Shown: positions 27,030 to 35,258 of the stretch, one piece after another | Layout: every line of letters begins with the position of its first letter | Numbering within the stretch: position 1 is the stretch's first letter | Assembly (NCBI RefSeq): GCF_013404595.1 | Contig: NZ_JABVAX010000003.1 | Span: forward strand, 310,001 to 374,000 | DNA: 64,000 bases | Source of the DNA: Jannaschia marina | GTDB taxonomy: Bacteria > Pseudomonadota > Alphaproteobacteria > Rhodobacterales > Rhodobacteraceae | Direction of reading: 5' to 3' | The notes under the pieces: model-generated | The model's input: the letters and a program-made list of their open reading frames with translations, nothing else | Told to the model about the DNA's origin: nothing | Databases searched by the model: none | Made by a program: the position numbers and the translations under genes

Positions 27030-28016
27030 TCATCCGGTGGCGCGGCCGGCGTCGATCTGGGCGCTGGTAACGGCGATCATGTCGAGGATGTCGTCGGCGG
27101 TGCAGCCGCGGCTGAGATCGTTGGCCGGCTTCGCCAACCCTTGCAGGACCGGCCCGATCGCCGTCGCTCCTCCGATGCGCTGTGCGATCTTGTAGCCGAT
27201 GTTGCCCGCATCGAGGTTCGGGAAGACCATGACGTCGGCTTCTCCCGCGACATCGCTGCCGGACGCCTTGGAGGCACCGACGTCCGCGTCGAACGCCGCG
27301 TCGAACTGCAGCTCCCCGTCGATGGCGAAGTCGGCTGTCTCCCGCAGGAGGGCGAGCGCATCCGTGACCTTGGCGACATTGGCGTGACGCGCGCTGCCCA
27401 TGGTCGAGAAGGACAGGAGCGCCACCTTCGGCTCGGTTCCGAGGAGCGCGCGGGCGGAGCCGGCGGCCTGCGTGGCGATGGCGGCGAGTTCCTCGGGCGC
27501 GGGGTCGATCACGAGGCCGCAGTCCGAGAAGACGAGGCCTGCGCCGGGCCGCGTCGGGTGGTGTTCGGGCAGGACCATCAGGAAGAAACTCGAGACGAGC
27601 GGCGCGCCGGGGGCGGTGCCGATCATCTGGAGCGCGGCGCGCACCGTGTCGGAAGTCGTGGCGACCGCGCCGCCGATGGTGCCGTCGGCGAGACCGGCGC
27701 GCACCATGAGCGCGGCGTGGGCCAGCGGATCGGAGACAGCCTCTGCGGCCTGCTCCCCGGTGGGGGACCGCTTGGCGCGGGCCTCCATGAAGGCGGCGAC
27801 GAGGGCAGGACGGTCGTCGCTGGTTTCGGGGTCCACGACAGTAACGCCATCCGGCGCAGCCGTGCCCCCGGGCGCGAGGAGCGTCACGCTGGCGAGCCCT
27901 TCGGCGACGGCGCGGCCCGCGGCCTCCTGCACGCGAGGGTCGGTGCCCTCCGGCAGGACAATGTGATGGCGGGAGCGCTTGGCACGCTCCCGCAGAGTCT
28001 GGAGCGGCGAGCTCAT
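27030..28016 (-). CDS. pta: Phosphate acetyltransferase
   Basis: Converts the acetyl phosphate released by Xsc into acetyl-CoA. The 328 residues are only the catalytic Pta_PTB domain, without the N-terminal BioD-like regulatory domain of E. coli Pta. Marks include IVLPEGTDPRV, PLVSSFFLMVLPEH, FSDCGLVIDP, ALLSFSTMGSA and NVMVFPNLDAGNIGYKI-like VMVFPNLDAGNIGYKI. It starts 31 nt after xsc on the same strand, the classical xsc-pta arrangement of C2-sulfonate degraders. Confidence 0.94.
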   Translation of the reverse strand: MSSPLQTLRERAKRSRHHIVLPEGTDPRVQEAAGRAVAEGLASVTLLAPGGTAAPDGVTVVDPETSDDRPALVAAFMEARAKRSPTGEQAAEAVSDPLAHAALMVRAGLADGTIGGAVATTSDTVRAALQMIGTAPGAPLVSSFFLMVLPEHHPTRPGAGLVFSDCGLVIDPAPEELAAIATQAAGSARALLGTEPKVALLSFSTMGSARHANVAKVTDALALLRETADFAIDGELQFDAAFDADVGASKASGSDVAGEADVMVFPNLDAGNIGYKIAQRIGGATAIGPVLQGLAKPANDLSRGCTADDILDMIAVTSAQIDAGRATG

Positions 28017-28047
28017 GCCGCCGCTCCGATTATCGTTTGAGAACAGA

Positions 28048-29826
28048 TCACTCCGCTGCGACGTTCATGTCGCCCTTGGAGATGCCGGCCACGCGCACGG
28101 GCTTCTTCATGGCGTCGCGGCGGAAGGGCTCGCCCAGCTCCTGGTTGAGGATAACCTCGATCAGGGTGGTCTTGTTGTTCTCCATCTGGTCCTTGATCGC
28201 CTGGTTCAGGATCTCGGTCAGCTCGTCCATGGTCTTGGCCTGCTTGCCGATCAGGCCACAGGCCTCGGCGATGCCGGCATAGGACACCTGCATGTCGAGC
28301 TCGGTGCCGACGAAGTTGTCGTCGAACCAGAGCGTGGAGTTCCGCTTCTCCGCACCCCACTGGTAGTTGCGGAAGACGATCTGGGTGATCGCGGGCCATT
28401 CGCTGCGGCCGATCGCCGTCAGTTCGTTGACGGCGATGCCGAAGGCACCGTCACCGGCGAAGCCCACGACGGGAACGTCCGGCTGACCGATCTTGGCACC
28501 CACGATCGACGGCAGTCCGTAGCCGCAGGGGCCGAAGAGGCCGGGGGCCAGATACTTACGCCCCTCGTCGAAATCCGGGTAGGCGTTGCCGATGGCGCAG
28601 TTGTTGCCGATGTCGGACGAGATGATCGCCTCGCGCGGCAGGGCGGCCTGGATGGCGCGCCAGGCCTGACGCGGGGACATCCAGTCGGGGCGCGATTCAC
28701 GGGCGCGCTCGTTCCAGGTGGTGCCTGGATCGTCCTGCTCGTGGTCGAGCGACGACAGCTCCTGCTTCCAGGCCGATTTCGTCTGCGCGATCTTGGCCTT
28801 GCGATCCTCGCGGCCCGCGTCGCCCGCGTCATCGGCAAGACCGTTGAGGATGCCCGTGGCGACCTTGGCCGCGTCGCCCACGATGCCGACGGAGACCTTC
28901 TTGGTCAGGCCGATGCGGTCGGGGTTGATGTCGACCTGGATGATCTTGGCGTCCTTCGGCCAGTAGTCCATGCCGTAGCCCGGCAGGGTGGAGAAGGGGT
29001 TGAGGCGCGTGCCCAGGCAGAGGACGACGTCGGCCTCCTTGATGAGCTCCATGCCCGCCTTCGAGCCGTTGTAGCCCAGCGGGCCGGCGAAGAGCGGGTG
29101 GTTGCCCGGGAAGGCGTCGTTGTGCTGGTAGCCGACGCAGACCGGCGCATCGAGCTTCTCGGCAAGCGCCATGGACGCCGCGATGCCGCCTTCCGAGAGG
29201 ACGACGCCGGCCCCGTTCAGGATGACCGGGTTCTTGGCCGACGACAGAAGCTCCGCCGCCTTCTTGACCGAGTTCTCGCCGCCCGGCGAGGCCTCGAAGA
29301 CGATCGGCTCGGGGATCTCGATGTCGACGACCTGCGTCCAGAAATCGCGCGGGATGTTGATCTGCGCGGGGCCCGAGAGGCGGTGGGCCTTGGCGATCAC
29401 GCGGGTCAGGACCTCGGCGATGCGCGTGGGGTCGCGGACCTCTTCCTGATAGGCGACGCAATCGGCGAAGAGGTTCATCTGCTCCATCTCCTGGAAGCCG
29501 CCCTGACCGATGGTCTTGTTGGCGGCCTGCGGCGTGACGAGCAGGCAGGGTGTGTGGTTCCAGTAGGCGGTCTTCACGGCGGTCACGAAGTTCGTGATGC
29601 CGGGGCCGTTCTGGGCGATCATCATCGACATTTCACCGGTCGCACGGGTGTAGCCGTCGGCCATGAAGCCGGCCGAACCCTCGTGCGCGCAATCCCAGAA
29701 CGTGATTCCCGCGGCCGGGAAAATGTCGGAAATCGGCATCATGGCGGAGCCGATGATCCCGAAAGCATGCCGGATGCCATGGGCTTGCAGGGTTTTGACG
29801 AAGGCTTCTTCGGTCGTCATCTTCAT
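28048..29826 (-). CDS. xsc: Sulfoacetaldehyde acetyltransferase
   Basis: A thiamine-diphosphate enzyme that cleaves the C-S bond of sulfoacetaldehyde with phosphate to give sulfite and acetyl phosphate, the key step of taurine dissimilation. The 592 residues show the ThDP glutamate E49 in DCAHEGSAGFMADGY, the Xsc-type IAQNGPGITNFVTAVKTAYWNHTP region, and the metal/ThDP motif around D459 (FAGDGAFG) ending in FRNYQWGAEKRN. GGAGGAG precedes the MKMTTEEAF start; a start at the second Met is possible. First gene of xsc-pta-yeiH-soeABC. Confidence 0.96.
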   Translation of the reverse strand: MKMTTEEAFVKTLQAHGIRHAFGIIGSAMMPISDIFPAAGITFWDCAHEGSAGFMADGYTRATGEMSMMIAQNGPGITNFVTAVKTAYWNHTPCLLVTPQAANKTIGQGGFQEMEQMNLFADCVAYQEEVRDPTRIAEVLTRVIAKAHRLSGPAQINIPRDFWTQVVDIEIPEPIVFEASPGGENSVKKAAELLSSAKNPVILNGAGVVLSEGGIAASMALAEKLDAPVCVGYQHNDAFPGNHPLFAGPLGYNGSKAGMELIKEADVVLCLGTRLNPFSTLPGYGMDYWPKDAKIIQVDINPDRIGLTKKVSVGIVGDAAKVATGILNGLADDAGDAGREDRKAKIAQTKSAWKQELSSLDHEQDDPGTTWNERARESRPDWMSPRQAWRAIQAALPREAIISSDIGNNCAIGNAYPDFDEGRKYLAPGLFGPCGYGLPSIVGAKIGQPDVPVVGFAGDGAFGIAVNELTAIGRSEWPAITQIVFRNYQWGAEKRNSTLWFDDNFVGTELDMQVSYAGIAEACGLIGKQAKTMDELTEILNQAIKDQMENNKTTLIEVILNQELGEPFRRDAMKKPVRVAGISKGDMNVAAE

Positions 29827-29857
29827 GGGGTCTCTCCTCCCGGTGATGGTCGAAAAT

Positions 29858-29872
29858 GAGACTTATAGTCTC
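29858..29872 (-). promoter_or_regulatory. Palindrome in the xsc leader
   Basis: GAGACT-TAT-AGTCTC, a perfect 6-bp inverted repeat with a 3-nt centre, 31 bp before the xsc start codon and just upstream of its Shine-Dalgarno. It could be an operator or a small mRNA hairpin. The TATAAG on the coding strand might also be read as a -10 element. Confidence 0.4.
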
Positions 29873-29920
29873 GATTTGGTATCCACTTGCCTGAAGGATA
29901 CGGCTCAAGTCAAGTCTGCG

Positions 29921-29953
29921 TTAGGTCCAGCGCCCCTTGTGGCCTAAGGCCAG
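29921..29953 (-). promoter_or_regulatory. Putative TauR operator pair upstream of xsc
   Basis: On the minus strand, CTGGCCTTAG (29953-29944) and CTGGACCTAA (29930-29921) lie in the same orientation 23 bp apart, with the nearer box 94 bp before xsc. The second box matches the CTGGACYTAA repeat that I recall for TauR in Rhodobacter capsulatus. The first box overlaps the stop codon of the upstream kinase-like gene. Confidence 0.6.
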
Positions 29954-30603
29954 TTCCGGGCCAGAAGGGCGCGGGCGAGACGCTTTGCATGGTGCGGCTC
30001 CGATGTAGCACAGGCCGCGAGCTCGCTGCGCATCTGCGCCGCAAGCGCCCGTGGCAAACCGGGTTTGCAGGCCGCGAGGTCGAGGAGACGCGGGCCGATC
30101 CGGGCCTCCTCCCAGTCGAGAAGCGCGATGCGCCCGGACGGACGGCGCAACAGATTCCCGGCATGGAGGTCGCCGTGGATCACCCCGACCGGTCCCGCGG
30201 GCCGTCTCGGCGCGGCGAGCCGATCCCATCGACCGGGCAGGCGGCGCGCCCGGCGTCCCGGACGCCGGGGAACGCCCGCGCAGGCCGCGTGGAAGCGGAC
30301 GAGCAGGAGCGGCGGGATCGCCGTCGGCGACAGGGGCGCGCCCGCGAGGAACGGCTCGACCGTCCAGCCGGCGGACGCGAGGGCACCGGACCGTGTCGGC
30401 AAGAGGCCGGGCGTGTCGAACCCCGCGCGCCGCGCGAGCGTCTCGACCCGGAGTTGCCAGCACAGGGAGGGCTCGGGGAGGGCGGGAGACTTCGCGACGA
30501 TCTCCCGGCCGTTGAGCCTGCCGCGCCAGACCGATCGCCGCGCCCCGCCTGCGATGGGCTGCAACGCCGTCACCGCGCCCCAGTCGGACAGATCGGGGGT
30601 CAA
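29944..30603 (-). CDS. Small aminoglycoside-phosphotransferase/choline-kinase-like protein
   Basis: A 219-residue kinase-like protein of the APH family, short by roughly 50-80 residues for the family. The catalytic loop is complete: VIHGDLHAGNLL near residues 140-151 with the metal-binding segment LLDWEEARIG near 160, and an N-terminal VAKSP lysine strand. The start is a TTG that overlaps the tauR stop as TTGA, so it is probably translated by coupling; no ATG exists near the N-terminus. Tail of a tauR transcript inside the taurine island. Substrate unknown; small-molecule phosphorylation is all the motif supports. Confidence 0.72.
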   Translation of the reverse strand: MTPDLSDWGAVTALQPIAGGARRSVWRGRLNGREIVAKSPALPEPSLCWQLRVETLARRAGFDTPGLLPTRSGALASAGWTVEPFLAGAPLSPTAIPPLLLVRFHAACAGVPRRPGRRARRLPGRWDRLAAPRRPAGPVGVIHGDLHAGNLLRRPSGRIALLDWEEARIGPRLLDLAACKPGLPRALAAQMRSELAACATSEPHHAKRLARALLARNWP

Positions 30604-32075
30604 GCGGTGGCGCGCGCGAGGCCAGCGCCCTCCTCGGCGATACGGCGGATGCCTTCGGGGATGTCCGCGACCGGGATCGAGGAATAGGCGAGCCGGTAAT
30701 GCGTGCCGGGGTCGCGGCCTTCGCCGAAGAAGGGGCCCGCGGGCTCAATCAGCACCTGGCGCGCGCGCAGACGGTCGGCCAGCGTCGCCGCCGCCACGCC
30801 CTCGGGCGCACGCATCCAGAACGACGAGCCGCCGAAGCTGCTGGCACCGGCAAGGGTCAGGCCCTGTGCCCCGATGGCGACTTCGGTGACGGCGCGGCGT
30901 TCGCGGTAGGCGCGCGCCATCTTGTGGACCTGCGCGTCATAGTGGCCCTGCGCGAGGAAATAGGCCGTCGCGCGCTGGATGTGGCCCGGGACGTGGCGCA
31001 CGATGAGCGAGCGCAGCGCCCGCAATTCCCGAACGAGCGGCTCGGGGGCCACCACATAGCCGAGCCGCAGGCCGGGGAAGAGCGACTTGGCGAAACTGCC
31101 GAGGTAGGCCACGCGCCCCGCCTCGTCGAGCGACTTGAGCGCGGGCGAGGGCGAACTGGTGAAGGCCAGCTCGAATTCGTAGTCGTCCTCGACGATCAGG
31201 AAGTCGTCACGCTCGGCCCGCTCCAGGAGGGCACGGCGGCGCGAGACCGGCATCGTCGCCGAGGTCGGGCAATGGTGCGAGGGGGTGACGAAGACGACAT
31301 CGGCCTCCGCCGGCACGGCCTCGGGGGGGAGGCCCTCGGCATCGACGGGCACGTCGCGGGTGCTGCACCGCGCCTGTTCGAGGATCTCGCGCAGGGCGGG
31401 GTAGCAGGGAAACTCCATTACCGCCGTCCGCCGCTGCGTCAGGAGAACCTGCGCCAGCATCCAGAGCGCGTTCTGCGCGCCCATCGTCACCAGCACCTCC
31501 GACGGGTCCGCCACGATGCCCCGGCGCGGCAGGATATGGCGGATGATCTGATCCACGAGCTGCGGGTCGTCGCGGCCGTAGCTGTCTTCGGTCAGCGTGG
31601 CGAAATCGCGGGCCCCGAGGGCCTGCAGCGCGCATTTGCGCCAGTTCTGATGATCGAAGAGACGCGCGTCCGTCTGGCCGTAGATGAAGGGATAGCGATA
31701 GCCGCGCCAGTCGTCCGGGCGGCGAAGGGCGGCCGACGGCGGAATGCGCTGCCCGATGGCGCGGGACCAGTCGACGCGGGATTCGCGGCGGGCGGGCGTC
31801 GGGAAGCTCGGCGGGCGCGGGGCCCCTTCCGACACGAAGTAGCCCGAGCGCCCGCGCGCCGAGAGATAGTCGTTCGCCACGAGGTCGGTATAGGCGAGGG
31901 TGACGGTGATCCGGCTGATGCCGAGGTGTCGGGCCAGGCCCCGGGACGAGGGCATCCGCTCGCCGGGGCGGAAGCGGCCGGCCAGGATCGCGCCGGTCAC
32001 GATCTCCTGCAGCTGCCGCTGGAGCGTGCCCCGGTAGTTCGGGTCGAGGAAGAACTGTTCGACGGCGATGGCCAT
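30600..32075 (-). CDS. tauR: MocR-type transcriptional regulator TauR
   Basis: A 491-residue regulator of the GntR/MocR class. An N-terminal winged HTH at about 10-78 (GRFRPGERMPSSRGLARHLGISRITVTLAYTDL) is joined to an aminotransferase-fold sensor domain at about 115-480 that binds PLP; the Schiff-base lysine is K330 in GSFAKSLFPGLRLGY. In Rhodobacter capsulatus TauR activates tpa and xsc. The ATG at 32075 lies 2 nt from a CTGGACCTAT box, suggesting self-control. Coupled to a kinase-like gene downstream and divergent from a CurA-type reductase. Confidence 0.93.
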   Translation of the reverse strand: MAIAVEQFFLDPNYRGTLQRQLQEIVTGAILAGRFRPGERMPSSRGLARHLGISRITVTLAYTDLVANDYLSARGRSGYFVSEGAPRPPSFPTPARRESRVDWSRAIGQRIPPSAALRRPDDWRGYRYPFIYGQTDARLFDHQNWRKCALQALGARDFATLTEDSYGRDDPQLVDQIIRHILPRRGIVADPSEVLVTMGAQNALWMLAQVLLTQRRTAVMEFPCYPALREILEQARCSTRDVPVDAEGLPPEAVPAEADVVFVTPSHHCPTSATMPVSRRRALLERAERDDFLIVEDDYEFELAFTSSPSPALKSLDEAGRVAYLGSFAKSLFPGLRLGYVVAPEPLVRELRALRSLIVRHVPGHIQRATAYFLAQGHYDAQVHKMARAYRERRAVTEVAIGAQGLTLAGASSFGGSSFWMRAPEGVAAATLADRLRARQVLIEPAGPFFGEGRDPGTHYRLAYSSIPVADIPEGIRRIAEEGAGLARATA

Positions 32076-32077
32076 GG

Positions 32078-32109
32078 CTGGACCTATAGCGGTCGCGCGC
32101 TGGACTTAG
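32078..32109. promoter_or_regulatory. Putative TauR operator pair in the tauR/reductase intergenic region
   Basis: CTGGACCTAT at 32078-32087 and CTGGACTTAG at 32100-32109 lie in tandem on the plus strand, 22 bp apart. The first abuts the tauR start codon, which would fit autorepression. The same pair could act on the divergent reductase gene, whose ATG is 88 bp beyond the second box. Confidence 0.65.
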
Positions 32110-32196
32110 AAGTCGCGATCGTCGGGCCGGGGCTTGGCGGTGGCGAACCGCGCCTTAAGGTGGGAAATGGACACACCCGACGACCCCGAGGATCCC

Positions 32197-33228
32197 ATGC
32201 CCCAGACCCGAGACACGAACCGCCGCATCGTCCTGGCCAACCGTCCGAAGGGGAGGCCCGACGACGATAGCCTGCGCCTCGAGACCGGGCCGGTGCCCAA
32301 AGCCGGGGCAGGGGAGATGCTGCTGCGGACTGTCTGGCTCTCGCTCGACCCCTACATGCGGGGCCGGATGGACGACGCGAAATCCTACGCTGCGCCGGTG
32401 GAGCTGGGCGGGGTGATGACGGGGCAGGTGGTGGCCGAGGTCGTCACTTCCGACGTCGACGGCTTCGCGCCGGGCGACCATGTGCTTGCCGGCAGCGGCT
32501 GGCAGGACTGGGCCGTCTTGGACGGCAGCCAGGTCATGAACCTCGGGCGCGATCCGGCCCATCCGTCCTGGCACCTCGGCATCCTCGGGATGCCCGGCTT
32601 CACCGCGCACGCGGGGCTTCTGAACATCGGGGAGCCGAAGCCCGGCGAGACGGTCGTGGTCGCCGCGGCGACAGGGCCCGTGGGCGCGACCGTGGGGCAG
32701 ATCGCGAAGATCAGGGGCTGTCGCGCCGTCGGCGTGGCGGGCGGTGCGGAGAAATGCGCGCATGCGGTCGAGGTGCTGGGCTTCGACGCCTGCATCGACC
32801 ACCGGTCCGACGACTTCGAGGCCCAGCTTGCCGCCGCCTGCCCGGAGGGCATCGACGTCTACTTCGAGAACGTCGGCGGGCGCACGCTCTATGCCGTGCT
32901 GCCGCTTCTCAATCCCTTCGCCCGCGTCCCCGTCTGCGGGATGGTGGCGTGGTACAACCTGAGCACTCTGCCCGACGGCCCCGACCGCGGCCCCCAGATC
33001 CTCGGCACGCTCCTGCGCCAGAAGGTGAAGATGCAGGGCTTCATCATCTTCGACACCTTCGGCCCGACGGAACATGCCGCGTTCCTGAAGGACATGACCG
33101 GCTGGCTGCAGGAGGGGAAGGTCCGGTATCGCGAACAGGTGGTCGAGGGGTTGGAGGCCGCGCCGGATGCGCTGCTCGACCTGCTCGAGGGGCGCAACTT
33201 CGGGAAGATGGTGGTGCGGGTGGGTTGA
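32197..33228 (+). CDS. CurA-like zinc-free medium-chain oxidoreductase (NADPH:alkenal/enone reductase type)
   Basis: A 343-residue medium-chain dehydrogenase/reductase of the CurA/leukotriene-B4 reductase-like group, which uses NADPH to reduce C=C bonds of enones and aldehydes. Marks are NRRIVLANRPKGRP, LSLDPYMRGRM, GMPGFTAHAGL, the nucleotide-binding AAATGPVGATVGQIAKI and GIDVYFENVGG, and QGFIIFDTF. Zinc-ligand cysteines are absent. Starts at 32167 or 32134 are possible; the ATG at 32197 fits the family N-terminus and has GAGG upstream. Divergent from tauR across a TauR-like operator pair, which may link it to taurine growth. Confidence 0.88.
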   Translation: MPQTRDTNRRIVLANRPKGRPDDDSLRLETGPVPKAGAGEMLLRTVWLSLDPYMRGRMDDAKSYAAPVELGGVMTGQVVAEVVTSDVDGFAPGDHVLAGSGWQDWAVLDGSQVMNLGRDPAHPSWHLGILGMPGFTAHAGLLNIGEPKPGETVVVAAATGPVGATVGQIAKIRGCRAVGVAGGAEKCAHAVEVLGFDACIDHRSDDFEAQLAAACPEGIDVYFENVGGRTLYAVLPLLNPFARVPVCGMVAWYNLSTLPDGPDRGPQILGTLLRQKVKMQGFIIFDTFGPTEHAAFLKDMTGWLQEGKVRYREQVVEGLEAAPDALLDLLEGRNFGKMVVRVG

Positions 33229-33249
33229 GGGGGAGCCCTCCCCCTCGAT

Positions 33250-33318
33250 CCCCCTCCGGGTCGGAGGGGGAGACGGCACATTCAAGGTAAGTGCCCCCCT
33301 TCCGGGCGGAAGAGGGGG
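33250..33318. terminator. Two hairpins between convergent reductase and tpa genes
   Basis: The first is perfect: 9-bp arms CCCCCTCCG/CGGAGGGGG with a GGT loop (33250-33270). The second, 33292-33318, has GC-rich arms around a GGGC loop with one bulge. Together they likely end both transcripts. Confidence 0.7.
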
Positions 33319-33327
33319 CTGCAGCGC

Positions 33328-34713
33328 TCAGGCGAACACGCGCCCCAGGGCTCCGTCGACGGAGGCGATGATCTCGTCGATGTCGTCCTTCGTGGCGATC
33401 AGCGCGGGGCTGAAGCAGAGCGTGTTGTTGTAGCCGGGGATCGAGCGGTTCGTAGCCCCGATGATCGTACCCTGCTGCATGCAGTCGGCGACGACGGCCT
33501 GCACGTGCTTCTCGTCCGCGGGCGCCTTGGTGGTCCGGTCCTGCACGAGTTCCGCGCCGAGGAAGAGGCCCTTGCCGCGCACCTGGCCGATGACGGCGTG
33601 CTTGTCCTGAAGCGCCGAAAGCTGGTCGAGCATGTAGTCGCCCATGGCCGTGGTGTTTTCCAGCAGGCCCTCGTCCTCGATGATCGTCATGTTGGCGAGC
33701 GCGGCGGCCGGACCGGCGGCGCAGCCCCCGAAGGTCGAGATGTCGCGGAAGTAGTGGAGCGGATCGTTCGGATCGTCCTTGAACATCTCGAAGACGCGCT
33801 CGGAGGTCACGCAGCACGAAATCGCCGCATAGCCCGATGCGACGCCCTTGGCCATGGTCACGAAATCGGGCTTCACCCCGTAGTGCTGGTAGCCGAACCA
33901 GGTGCCGGTGCGGCCCACGCCGCAGACGACCTCGTCGATGTGCAGCAGGATGTCGTACTTGGCGCAGATCTCCTGCACCCGCTCCCAGTAGCCCTTGGGG
34001 GGCACGATCACGCCGCCGCCCGCCGTGATCGGCTCGAGGCAGAGCGCGCCGATCGTGTCGGGGCCTTCGCGCAGGATGACCTCCTCGATGGCGTCGGCCG
34101 CCTTCACGCCGTAGTCGTCGCCCTCCAGGCCCTGTTCGTGGGCGCGATACTCCAGGCAGTGCGGCACCGAGACGAAGCCCGGCGTATAGGGCCCGTACTG
34201 GGCGTTGCGATGCTCCTGGCCGCCGGCCGAGAGCGTGGTGATCGTGGTGCCGTGGTAGTCACGGTGCCGGAAGAGGATCTTGTGCTTCTTGCCGCCGTGG
34301 TGGCGCGCCGAGATCTGGCGGACCATCTTGAAGGCCTTCTCGTTCGCCTCCGAGCCGGAGTTCGCATAGAAGACGCGGGTGAGGCCCGGCATTTTGGAGA
34401 TGAGGCGTTCGGCGAAGCGCGAGCCGGGGATCGAGCCCGCCGACTGCGCGAAGTAGTTCATCTTGACGAGCTGGTCGCGTACGGCGTCGGCGATCTCCAC
34501 GCGGCCGTAGCCCACGTTCACCGTCCAGACACCGCCCGAGACGGCATCGAGATGCTCCTTGCCCTTCTGGTCCCAGACGCGCATCCCCTTGCCCTCGACG
34601 ATGATGCGGGGGTCGTTGGTCTCGAGCGGCTTGTGGGGCAGAAGGTGATGCCAGACGTGGGCGCGATCGGCCTCGACGATGGCGGTCATGTCGTTGGGGG
34701 TCATGTTGTCCAT
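33328..34713 (-). CDS. tpa: Taurine:pyruvate aminotransferase
   Basis: A class III PLP aminotransferase that moves the amino group of taurine to pyruvate, giving sulfoacetaldehyde and alanine. The 461-residue protein shows FAQSAGSIPGSRFAERL, YANSGSEANEKAFKM, HRDYHGTT, and LLHIDEVVCGVGRTGTWFG, with the PLP lysine K289 in FVTMAKGVASGYA. The frame also has ATG at 34722, but GGGAGG lies directly against that codon and at a normal 9-nt spacing from the ATG at 34713, so the latter is chosen. Divergent from tauABC; preceded by a TauR-like box pair. Confidence 0.94.
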   Translation of the reverse strand: MDNMTPNDMTAIVEADRAHVWHHLLPHKPLETNDPRIIVEGKGMRVWDQKGKEHLDAVSGGVWTVNVGYGRVEIADAVRDQLVKMNYFAQSAGSIPGSRFAERLISKMPGLTRVFYANSGSEANEKAFKMVRQISARHHGGKKHKILFRHRDYHGTTITTLSAGGQEHRNAQYGPYTPGFVSVPHCLEYRAHEQGLEGDDYGVKAADAIEEVILREGPDTIGALCLEPITAGGGVIVPPKGYWERVQEICAKYDILLHIDEVVCGVGRTGTWFGYQHYGVKPDFVTMAKGVASGYAAISCCVTSERVFEMFKDDPNDPLHYFRDISTFGGCAAGPAAALANMTIIEDEGLLENTTAMGDYMLDQLSALQDKHAVIGQVRGKGLFLGAELVQDRTTKAPADEKHVQAVVADCMQQGTIIGATNRSIPGYNNTLCFSPALIATKDDIDEIIASVDGALGRVFA

Positions 34714-35258
34714 TGGGTTCATCCTCCCGGGATGGGACGCTGGCAGGCAGTCTTTAGAAAGAAGGGGTGCTTCTGTTGCACTCCTGCCCAGAATCCATGC
34801 TTTCTCGGCTCACGATAGGGCCAGTGCGGATGCAGTCCTATAGCCAGATTGTCGCGCCTGTTGCCGTGTGCCGAATCCCACCGCATGGTTTTTGACGTCG
34901 CTGTCGTTGCGACGGAAGGACATGCCGGAGACGCCTTGAACCACGCCGTATCCCTTGCAGCCTTGGGCGGAACGCTCGGTCGGACCACGGAGCACTCCGC
35001 CCGGCGCGCGTCCGGTCCTTCGGCTGGGGTGCGGTCATCGGGTCTGGATCCGGTCGCCAAATTCGAGCCGTCGGTCTCCGGGATGCGGAGCCGCGGGGCG
35101 GGGCTGGCCTTTCGCCGACCCCGGTGCCAGAGTTTCTGGCGGGGAGAGAGATTGCGGCGCGCGACATGCGGGCTGTTCCCCGCGTCCATACCTGTCCGCG
35201 AGGGCGGGAAAACGATCGGGCGGGCGAACCGTCCCGACACCAACTGGGAGTACCACGA
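34714..35258. other. 545-bp intergenic region between tpa and tauA
   Basis: Holds the divergent promoters of tpa and tauABC. I see the TauR-like box pair at 34815-34847 on the tpa side and the tauA Shine-Dalgarno at its right end (GGGAG, 8 nt before ATG). The rest contains no convincing gene: a 137-codon open frame across 34849-35262 has arginine/serine-rich content without family features and overlaps the tauA start. No repeat, tRNA or transposon end is apparent. Confidence 0.6.
34815..34847 (-). promoter_or_regulatory. Putative TauR operator pair upstream of tpa
   Basis: On the minus strand CTGGCTATAG (34847-34838) is followed 23 bp later by CTGGCCCTAT (34824-34815), 102 bp before the tpa start. 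Order, orientation and distance mimic the pair before xsc (94 bp). The boxes are weaker matches than those near tauR and xsc. Confidence 0.5.
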
